Below are positions 17,831 through 25,050 of a stretch of 25,050 bases of DNA, piece after piece. The position numbers were made by a program, and so were the translations under genes. Every line of letters begins with the position of its first letter. The stretch's first letter is position 1. The DNA is from Blattamonas nauphoetae (taxonomy: Eukaryota > Preaxostyla > Oxymonadida): positions 1 to 25,050 of the forward strand of contig JARBJD010000671.1 in NCBI GenBank assembly GCA_033064195.1. Direction: 5' to 3'. The notes under the pieces are model-generated. The model searched no databases. It worked only from the letters and a program-made list of their open reading frames with translations, and was not told where the DNA came from.

Positions 17831-19429
17831 AGAAGTTTCAGATCAAATCAATCAAAACCAACATCGACATTAATTGAGCAAATTGAAGTGCAATCATATC
17901 TGCCAAAACAATGGGATTCAGAACCTCACATCTACTCCATCCAAGAAGTGCATCCAACAAATCCTCCCATGCCATGCAGAATTGGAGACGAGATTGAAGT
18001 TCCATTGTGCTATGATGGTCATGATGTGACTGAGTTTGCGAAGAGTCATTTACGAATAGATCTAACTGTTACTGTTCCTTTTTACCAGCCATTCGATGGA
18101 GCTAAATTTGGGATGATTGGACAATATGGAATGTTCTACGGATATAGATCATCATCAGATGCAATTCGAGACATGAGACTCGTCGACAGTAAAGGAAACA
18201 TCATTGACAATTCACTACAGAATAATCATGTTCACGAATCATTTCTGTATCACACTTTCAAGTCTTTTGAAGAGAAAAAACAACATGAAACATTGCTACA
18301 GTCTTTTGAAAATGTCAGAGAATGGATCCCAGAGCGTGTGTGGATTCTATTTTGTTCCAACACTCAATGGAAACAAAGCACCTTTCACCGCGACAATTCC
18401 ACTGGTTATTCCATTTGTGAACCTCCTCCCATTGAGTACCTTTGATCAGTATCCTAATTCCATCTTTGGCAATTTACGTTTGAGATTTCACTTGACAACA
18501 GATTCACTTGTGTATTGTCCCGTTCGAGTTTCAACTGTTGTTAGAATGAATACTCCACTCTGACACAAGAATTTACCCAAATTGGAAATCCAGTGATTCA
18601 ATACGATCAAACTGCTCATCATACAGCCACAACTGTTAATGAGGTTAGAACGAAGGTATCCACTTCAACTGTCTGGTCTTCATCAGTGGATAAAGTCACA
18701 TCAGTTTGCTACGGATATCAAATCACTGATGCAACGAAACAATCCCTCTTCAACACATATTCCAAAACTGTTTATGTCCTGAAAGCAGAAAGAATTGACA
18801 CACAGTCATTTCAATCACAAGCGACTGCAATGGGAGTGAGATCAAACATCAGCATCAAACTCAACAATCTTATGAATCTAATGTGCTTATTCCCAGAAAG
18901 ACCAAATGAATGTACAGTCTTCAGAAATCCTCATTATGTTGGCTTATTCGAAATGCTTGGATCCAACTTTCCCAATTTCCCAATGTCAACGATATCACCT
19001 GAGTTCTATCAAATGATGATGGTGAATGGTGACTTCATTAGTTGTTCCGCAACGGAAGAGTTTGAGAATTCAATTTGTATGTCACGTATTGCTAGCCACA
19101 ATGGAGGGTCGTTTAAGAGAACCAGAGCAGTTACGGATGCTACTTCATTCACATTCATGGTTCCAACAGATCGAAGTGAAATCGCTGGTGGTGAAGAAGG
19201 TATCTCAACAGCAGAATCAGTGAATATCGTCTACAGAGGATCACCAATCAATCAGGGAGAACTCGATCCATATTTCACCTCAACTCCAGAAGGTCCTCCT
19301 CCACCCATTTTGGCATTACATCAGGCTACATACTGGCTGTTCTGGATTGAGAATGGACAACCACGAGTGCGATATGTCATTGATCGTCGACTCCAAGAAG
19401 CATATGAAGAAGTGAAGAGAGGATACTAA
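17828..19429 (+). pseudogene. Smaller capsid-like paralog (MCP2), right copy (broken)
   Basis: Starts MRSFRSNQSKPTSTLIEQ. Shares with MCP1 the IYSIQEVHP/GDEIEVPL block, the YGYRSSSDAIRDM block, the YPNSIFGNLRLRFHL block, the FRNPHYVG...FYQMM block and the C-terminal PPPPILALHQATYWLFW block. This is good evidence of an ancient tandem duplication, since the two are clearly related but far apart in sequence. About 530 codons. Broken, but only about two or three breaks. Confidence 0.7.
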
Positions 19430-19480
19430 ATCAAAGATTTATTAGAATGACGAAGTCATAATATGGAATAGAACAAATAT

Positions 19481-19510
19481 GATATTTTATTTTTGTAGAA
19501 AACACAAATG
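19481..19510 (+). promoter_or_regulatory. T-rich promoter of small convergent gene, right
   Basis: GATATTTTATTTTTGTAG then ACACAAATG; mirror of 4,901-4,926. Confidence 0.45.
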
Positions 19511-19915
19511 GTGAAGCGCTACTTCTCAATTCAGAATTCTCACACTGCTCAACTTCCTCCAGATTTTACCAATTCAAGAAAACAAAAATACATCACTTCC
19601 TCGACTGCAAACTCATTCATGTGAAGGAAGAGATTAGTGATGCATCGACAGTCATTTCAAAGATATTCCACAGCACATTACAATCCATGGTGATTGGATC
19701 CAGACTGATGCATTCAATGATTCATTTGTTGCTTTCTGCAACGAACAGATTGCTAAGCGAAAGAAGTGGGAATTAAGTACTCGACAATCAATAGTGAAGA
19801 TCTGGTTCAAAGACAGTTCTGGTGAATCAATCGAGATGGAAACATCAGAGACAATCAATGGAAAAATAATCAAGAGTATTATGAATTTCTGGTTGATCTC
19901 ATGTTGGAATATTAG
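19508..19915 (+). pseudogene. Small unknown protein convergent with fibre, right copy (broken)
   Basis: Begins MVKRYFSIQNSHTAQLPPDF. The C-terminal half (VKIWFKDSSGESIEMET, ending LMLEY in the left copy) is recognisable. The stop lies inside the 3' end of the convergent fibre gene, as in the left arm. Broken, with about two breaks. Confidence 0.5.
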
Positions 19916-20930
19916 TCAGATTATATTTTTGTATGAGTTCATTGATGAGTGTCTGTTGTTGTCCGACAATGCTACTCAGTTCCTGAATGGCTTTGATACA
20001 GAAGCAAGAGAGTTCTGCATAATCAACTTGAAGACAATCTGGATTGGAATCATTCACGACTTCAGGGAATATTTCTTGGATCTGTTGTGCAATCACACCA
20101 ATGTGTTTCTTCTCACTTTCCTTCTTCAAGCATTCACATTTCTCTTTGCAGTTCTTCAAGTGTTCTTCATCAGTTTCGTTCTCGATTTGTTTTGTCACCT
20201 TGTTGATCTTCGAGTCGAATGTGTTGAATTTGTACTGCACAATTTCGACTTTATTCAGTTGCTCGAGAACATCGGGGTACGGTTCAATATTTCTTTTCAC
20301 TCTTCTGTCTGACAGTTGAGAAAAACTTCCTGTTGTGGATATTGAAAACACTCCTGAACCAGTATCCTCGTCATAGTAATACAAAGCTGGTGAGTCACAC
20401 GGTGACCACATAATGATACCATCACCATTGAACTGAATTCCTGAGGTTTCTGAAATCGATTGTGAAATTGAAATGCCAGACTTAAATGTTGATGCCGGAT
20501 ATGTTCCAGGATACTTTGGAAGTGATCCCTCTGATATGTTCCACTTCGCTCCATTCACATTGATCAATCCTCCAATTTCTGGTGTCGTGATCGATCCATT
20601 TGTGCTGACTACTTTTGGATTGATGATATCGCTGTCTTATGTGCTTCTGTTGTCTTCTGTAGTGAGTCAATCACTGCTGCATTCTCGTTGGTTGTTGAGA
20701 GATTATGATCAATCATTTTCTCAATCATTTGTGAATTGTATTTTGTCGATTCATTTCTGTTTGCTCTTTCATTGAAATTAAAAGGACAATTCCTCATGAA
20801 CATACGTCACCGGCACATTATTTCTGACATACTCAGAGACTAGCGAACAGTTCTCTTCTCTCATTGATTCAATTAATGCTTGTTCTGAACATACTCGACG
20901 TCTTTCCTTGTACATTTCAGTTGGATTCAT
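19899..20930 (-). pseudogene. Fibre-like protein with C-terminal S74 chaperone domain, right copy (broken)
   Basis: The C-terminal two thirds read cleanly: KSGISISQSISETSGIQF, WSPCDSPALYYYDEDTGSG, then SDRRVKRNIEP, a charged insert (CKEKCECLKKESEKK), HIGVIAQQIQEIFPEVV and YAELSCFCIKAIQEL. The Ser of SDRR and the Lys five residues later match the autocleavage pair known from endosialidase tailspike chaperones. The charged insert inside the S74 domain carries two Cys residues and looks helical. The N-terminal part holds the module shared with the distal gene. Broken, with a few breaks in the N-terminal third. Confidence 0.78.
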
Positions 20931-20962
20931 TTAATACAAATTAAAAATTCAAAATTAGATTT
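20928..20962 (-). promoter_or_regulatory. Late-type promoter of fibre gene, right
   Basis: Minus strand: TTTTGAATTTTTAATTTG then TATTAAATG. Confidence 0.6.
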
Positions 20963-21120
20963 TCTTTCGTTGATTTCTCAGTTCTGGATTTTTCACCAGA
21001 AAGGAGGATCAATGGGTTCGATCACTCATTTCTCACAAGTGATAGTTTCGTTCTGATTTGTCGCGTTTCTGATTCTCCGGAACTGTAGGATCATCGAGGT
21101 ATGCTTCGTTTTTGAAGATT

Positions 21121-21413
21121 CCGGACTTTTGCAGAGTTATTGAGCGATTCACAACCGGGTGCAGATCTTTGCATATTTATGTATTCTTCATCATTTCACT
21201 CTCACTTTCATCTTATTTCAGCTCTGTTTCAGCTGTTTTGGTTGAATTGTTACTTGTTTCTCATTCGTTACCATCTCATTTTGACCTCACTTCTGTCTTC
21301 GTTTTCTCGTTGTTAATCGTTTTAACCACTTCATTCATGTTTCTTTCTCTGAAACTTTTCTCTGTAAGTTCACACTAATTCTCGTTTACTGAGTTTTCCG
21401 GACTTTTGCAGAG
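21121..21413. repeat. Two copies of CCGGACTTTTGCAGAG, 277 bp apart
   Basis: Exact copies at 21,121-21,136 and 21,398-21,413. The left arm has related, less perfect copies near 3,259-3,274 and 2,981-2,996. They lie on the A-rich/T-rich side of the composition switch. Confidence 0.65.
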
Positions 21414-21687
21414 ATCCGCCATTCAACGGCTCACTTCATATCTCGGAATTTTTCCGTAATCTTCATCATATCACGAACATTTTTTGAATCATTTTGTTGT
21501 TTTAAGAGAAAAAACCGGAACACAAGCGACATTTTCACTATTGGTGTCACATTTCACGTCATTTTCACGATCGTCAATTTCCCTCTCAGTTTCATACTTG
21601 CCCGTTTCATTCATGCTTGTTTCGCTTTCTTTTACTCTGTTTTTGTGAAAAAGTTGATGAAAAGTTGACTAAAATGATGTGCTAGTG

Positions 21688-21852
21688 AAGTGAGAACGGC
21701 CCACAATATGGAAGTGATATGAGCAAAATGAAGAGGAATGATGAAGAGATCAAATGTGAAATGGGGAGAGAAAGTGATGAAATGAAAGGGACTACAGTCG
21801 GTTTTGAAGTGACAAAACGGTCAAAAGTTGTGAAGTGAAAACATGAAAAGTG
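21688..21852. repeat. Cluster of six AAGTGA words, right arm
   Basis: AAGTGA starts at 21,688, 21,712, 21,772, 21,807, 21,833 and 21,847. It is the mirror of the TCACTT cluster of the left arm, with all six kept. Confidence 0.6.
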
Positions 21853-22220
21853 ACTTTATGGGAGAACTATCCGACAAAATCTCCTCAAAATTTGAGCACA
21901 CCTTACTCATACCGTGAGAAAGAAGGATTTGTAACGAAATTCAGATCAAAAAATCCATAGTGTCAAAATGTTGGTGCAAATGTGTCGTCACAAGTGTGAT
22001 CGAAAACCGACCCTCCAGAGCGAACTATAGGTGATGTACAACCAGAATTCTCAAAAAGCGTCGCTTGAGTGTAATTGTGAAGTGGTTTGAAGGAAAATCG
22101 TTTAAAATGAAAATTGACAAAAATTGTGAAAACGATCGTGTGTCGAGGATCGTCAGAACCGAATGACGCGAATACCTGTCCACTACCGATTTGACACGTT
22201 TTGAGACCATCAGAGGGCGA

Positions 22221-22256
22221 AAAGTGACGTGTTGGAGAAGAGCGAGACGTCACTTT
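22221..22256. repeat. Conserved hairpin, right arm
   Basis: AAAGTGACGT at 22,221-22,230 and ACGTCACTTT at 22,247-22,256, with a 16-base loop. Confidence 0.7.
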
Positions 22257-22616
22257 CTCCTCCTTAAAAATTTTGTCATTTTCAAAATATGTTGTGGGGT
22301 CGGATCAAACTTTTTTCAAAGTGCTTTTTCCTAAAATTTCACCTATCAAAATCAATTTCGTAATTTTAGAACGTGTTTGAACACAATTTGAGACATAAAG
22401 GTGTTCATAGTGGCGAAATCTGAACATCGACTTTTCGTCACTTTTCGACCTAAGTTCGGTACGTAGTTCGACGAATTCTCAACCGATTTTGATCAAGTTA
22501 TCTTTTGATCGATGACCTACAGTGTCCCCGAGATTTTAGAATTTTTTCAGAATTTTTCGAAATGGTTCTCACATTGGATTTCATTGATTTGTGGTCAAAA
22601 TAGATTTTCAGTAGTT

Positions 22617-23207
22617 TCAAGACCTTTCATGGTACTTTCTCAAGTGAGGACGGTCTCCAAAATACAACCAATTGTCCAAGCGAACGTAATACTCATTCTT
22701 TGTTCGTAAATCGCGATATTTGAATGGCTCAAGTACCTTTGTGTATGTTCCAATGAGTTCACAATTCTCTTTTCAATTCATTTTCAACAAACGATTGTGT
22801 GTATCGTTTTCGTTTGTTCTGATGAGTTCTGAATCCTTTCATCCATTTTGATGGGATTACTATCCATTCAATTCCTTCATGTCGATATGTTACTGGAGTA
22901 CTTGAATGAGTGTATTCAGAAATGAGTTCACAATTCTCATTTTCATTGATTCAATAAGCTTCTCTTTTGTACAACGATTTGCTGGTCGAAGATATTTCTG
23001 GCGATTCAGATGTGGTCTGTATCCTTTGACGAAACTATTGACGTACACTTGATAAGTTTCATCTGGTTTCTCTTCGAGATAGTATTCGAAAGTGCTTCCT
23101 GTGAGATATGTTGTTCCTTGTCGATTGAGAGTTGGAGGTGATTTCATTTTCAAATCTTCTTTGTCCAAAATTTCCAGTAGTTGTGTTGGTGTCAAGACGC
23201 TGCTCAT
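22617..23207 (-). pseudogene. Distal repeat-containing structural-type protein, right copy (broken)
   Basis: Starts MSSVLTPTQLLEILDKED, clearly the counterpart of 1,189-1,780. Readable segments include PPTLNRQGTTYL, FVKGYRPHLNRQKYL, a KEKLIESMKMRIVNS segment and, near the end, GDRPHLRKYHERS, which is another variant of the RPH...Y module. Family not recognised. Broken, with several breaks. Confidence 0.55.
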
Positions 23208-23236
23208 TTTATACAAATTAAAAATTGAATAAAAAG
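23205..23236 (-). promoter_or_regulatory. T-rich promoter of distal gene, right
   Basis: Minus strand: TTTTTATTCAATTTTTAATT, then TGTATAAAATG. Confidence 0.55.
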
Positions 23237-23374
23237 AAATCGACGTTGTTTTCTAAAAGTACTCAAAAGCTTCAAAAGACACTTTTCAAGAGGTCCGTTT
23301 TTCGCCTTTATTTTCGAATTTACGGCAAAATATTGACTACTCTGAAATGTCAATATTTTCAGTAGTAAGTGAGA

Positions 23375-23800
23375 TGGAAATTAGAATGAGTCATATTAAA
23401 AAATCAATTGGCTCTGAGATTCAAAATGATTTCTCGTTCCAATTCTCCTAGGAGTATCACCTATGCCAGTTTGGTTCCCATTTCGCTTATACCACTACTA
23501 GTGGTTGGTTGAATGAAGATTTTTTTGTCTCTTTCCTTCAAGACGATTTGTGATTTGGGATCGTTCATCAAGAGAGCTCCATTTGAGAGAGCAATTTATT
23601 CATCGATGCCTTGATCTCCGATGAAGTGCGAGTTGGAGCGAAGAGGACTTTGAGTGAGACTGGCGAGACATCGGGTCCGGCAAATCCTGACCTTTGTCTG
23701 ACAGAAAAACAGTGTTGTGGATAAAGTCAGAAACAGGTCGAAATGCGCGCTGTTCTTTCTGTTCCTACCAACATTGTGATCTGTTTATGCCCAGCAAGTT
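23375..23800. other. Right flank next to the element, no gene seen
   Basis: No supported gene. A 15-bp near-perfect palindrome, ACCACTACTAGTGGT, lies at 23,491-23,505. Similarity to the left arm has ended by here. Confidence 0.4.
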
Positions 23801-24620
23801 GTTCCATCGGATCGAGCTGTCAACAACCCATTGTCCTGATTGAGAATTTTGTCGTTTTGCAGCTTTTCCTCCATCACATCTTCGATGCCCTCCATTCTCA
23901 ACATTCTTCATTTCCTTCTAATTTCCACTTGTTCCATTCTCGTGGCACCTCATTGTTGTGTCGGATCGATCCAGATTGCCTCATCATTTCGAGATTGAGA
24001 CAACTTGGGATTGTGAGCTGACTGGCATCGGTAACATGGTCTGTTGATTGTATGGACATATTCGAGGATTTCGAAGAAGCATTTTTCCACATCATCATCC
24101 ATGATTCTACATTGTGTTCATTCTGACCATTGAAAAAGAATGTTCCAAAACCCTCATGAACGTCAAGGCAATTTAGTGAGACAACTTGGAGATTGTGAGA
24201 ATGACTGGCATACGAAAAGTAACGCCATGGTCTGTTGATTGTATGGACATATTCGAGGATTTCAGCAAGAAGAAGCATAAATTCATGGGACAGGTCATCA
24301 TCCATGATCAAACATCGGTTCACACAAATGGCAGTATACTCCTCCGAAGGAACGAGAACTTGTTTCAAAACCGTCTCATGAACATCTTGTTCATCATCGG
24401 CAGATTTAATTGGCACTTGTGGAGACCGATCGGAGTTGCGGGGTGAAGAGAATGGTCGATAATAGCCATGATGTTGATGTGGATATCTTCGCTTCTTCAA
24501 ACGAAAGAGACTGTGGATTGAGAGTGTTGATGAGTTGATGGATCAGATCAGCTTTGACGAGGGCATGTCGAACAGAGGCTGAAAAGTCGAAATGGCTGGG
24601 AAACATCACAACTCTTTGCA
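23801..24620 (-). pseudogene. Decayed host gene of an oxymonad-type paralogous family
   Basis: In several frames on the minus strand, in the right order, I read VKADLIHQLINTLNPQSLSF (24,500-24,560 area), then VHETVLKQVLVPSEEY and CVNRCLIMDDDLSHEFMLLL. These are followed by LTIPSCL, PREWNKW and finally MLRMEGIEDVMEEKLQNDK. From memory this is the signature of a very large family of armadillo/HEAT-like helical proteins of unknown function in Blattamonas nauphoetae; I cannot confirm that here. Changes of frame between the segments, an internal duplication and the lack of one full reading frame show it is degenerate. Confidence 0.55.
23995..24264. repeat. Imperfect tandem duplication of about 185-190 bp in host pseudogene
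   Basis: GAGACAACTTGG followed by TTGTGAG, GACTGGCAT, CATGGTCTGTTGATTG and TATGGACATATTCGAGG occurs at about 23,995-24,068 and again at about 24,178-24,262. The stretches after each copy (CATCATCCATGAT) also match, so the duplicated unit is longer than the shared core. Confidence 0.7.
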
Positions 24621-25050
24621 GAGGTCTTAGTCGTCGATTCTATTGTCAGTCTGACTTCATTCAAAGTCCAACGATGTAGTCTAGTTCTCTATTGGGATGA
24701 AGATGGTGTAGTCATAAGACGGATTCTTCTTGCTTGGGGAGGCTGTTCTTGCTTCCAGTGATGGTCCACTTGTCTCACACCACTTTGTGAAACCTGGCGA
24801 ACATTGACTGTTTGCGTCATCTGAACGGATATCTCTGAATGCAAAGACATTTTGAAATCCAACTCGATCTCACCCATTGAAAGCATTAATCTGGTGGTGA
24901 GAATGATGTGACGCTAAACGTTACAGAACTACAAGGATTGAATGAATGCTCATCCACACACTCATGACTTATTTTGATTGCTGTGATATTGCACGATGGT
25001 TAAGTTCGGTACTCTAAAAAAAATTGTTGCGAGTTGGATCCTTGAACGTT
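24621..25050. other. Right end of window, no firm gene
   Basis: A minus-strand open frame of 65 codons (24,689-24,886) lies upstream of the host pseudogene and could be its degraded N-terminal part, but I see no recognisable segment. Nothing else supported. Confidence 0.3.

Larger units (their letters stand above)
20963..22616. other. Long non-coding region of right arm
   Basis: Mirror of 1,781-3,430. It carries the hairpin at 22,221-22,256, the AAGTGA cluster at 21,688-21,852 and the short direct repeat at 21,646-21,668. A 16-bp word, CCGGACTTTTGCAGAG, occurs twice, at 21,121-21,136 and 21,398-21,413. No gene is supported; the open frames seen here do not agree with those of the mirror arm. 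Confidence 0.55.
1020..23370. mobile_element. Palindromic Polinton-like (virus-like) integrated element
   Basis: The sequence shows two long inverted arms with matching gene order, matching intergenic signals and nearly constant mirror coordinates: positions of paired starts sum to about 24,360-24,400. The content is two capsid-like proteins, an A32-type packaging ATPase, an S74 fibre and an integrase-like C-terminus. That combination is known from Polintons, polinton-like viruses and relatives. A32 ATPase plus jelly-roll capsid protein is the core module of that group; no PolB or adenain-type protease is seen. The element looks broken overall, with an estimated 25-40 breaks spread over many genes, although several genes look whole. 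Family assignment is inference from gene content. No target-site duplication could be picked out by eye. Confidence 0.75.
12630..23370 (-). repeat. Right arm of the 22-kb inverted repeat
   Basis: Inverted counterpart of the left arm, with the same genes in mirror order and nearly the same length (about 10.7 kb). It differs from the left arm by scattered substitutions and small length changes. One is a differing stretch of some tens of bases between the second MAPG gene and the larger capsid gene, around 15,847-15,890. Confidence 0.9.

Noticed and set aside
19794-20312. 172-codon plus-strand open frame rich in Phe/Leu/Ser
   Set aside because: It is the antisense shadow of the fibre gene's 3' part and of the end of the small convergent gene.
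23491-23505. ACCACTACTAGTGGT palindrome as an insertion or attachment site
   Set aside because: It is short, single and over 100 bp outside the arm end, with no partner in the left flank.
1-25050. Palindrome as an assembly artefact
   Set aside because: A fold-back artefact would give nearly identical arms. Here the arms differ by many silent changes and by different decay, and have a unique spacer and different flanks.
1-25050. CRISPR arrays, tRNA and rRNA genes
   Set aside because: No regularly spaced repeats with unique spacers, no cloverleaf-like sequence and no rRNA core motifs were seen; only a lone B-box-like word near 15,856.

Overview
The window is almost entirely one palindromic, virus-like element sitting in protist-looking DNA. 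By eye the element runs from about 1,020 to 23,370. Two arms of about 10.7 kb (about 1,030-11,756 and 12,630-23,370) are inverted copies of each other, separated by an unduplicated spacer of about 0.87 kb. Flanking DNA (1-1,015 and 23,375-25,050) is not part of the palindrome. The right flank holds a decayed copy of a protein family that I associate, from memory only, with the oxymonad flagellate Blattamonas (Preaxostyla). All readable genes fit the standard genetic code and none shows an obvious intron.

Each arm carries the same capsid-type gene set. From the outer end inward it holds a distal protein with an internal repeat, then about 1.7 kb without a convincing gene, and then a fibre-like protein ending in an S74 (endosialidase chaperone) domain. 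A small unknown gene lies tail-to-tail with the fibre gene. Next come two tandem paralogous proteins that look like double-jelly-roll major capsid proteins, two ~100-residue hydrophobic/basic proteins that both begin MAPG, an unknown ~195-residue protein and an unknown 320-residue basic protein. Last is a divergently transcribed A32-type (FtsK/HerA) packaging ATPase. The spacer adds a coiled-coil protein and what looks like the C-terminal part of an RVE-type integrase. No DNA polymerase or capsid protease was recognised. The whole is best described as a Polinton-like / polinton-like-virus fossil.

Genes are packed 20-70 bp apart. Nearly every one, except the ATPase, is preceded by the same signal: a T-run such as TATTTTTATTTT a few bases before TAAATG or TAAAATG. 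This resembles poxvirus late promoters and suggests one shared late programme for the structural genes.

State of preservation: several genes look whole (left-arm 195-aa, 320-aa and ATPase genes; spacer coiled-coil gene; right-arm larger capsid protein and both MAPG proteins). The rest are broken, with perhaps 25-40 breaks over the whole palindrome. The two larger capsid-protein copies differ at about 15 of 500 aligned residues, mostly conservatively, and their DNA differences are mostly silent. The arms therefore seem to have diverged while still under selection, and the integration is young in evolutionary terms.
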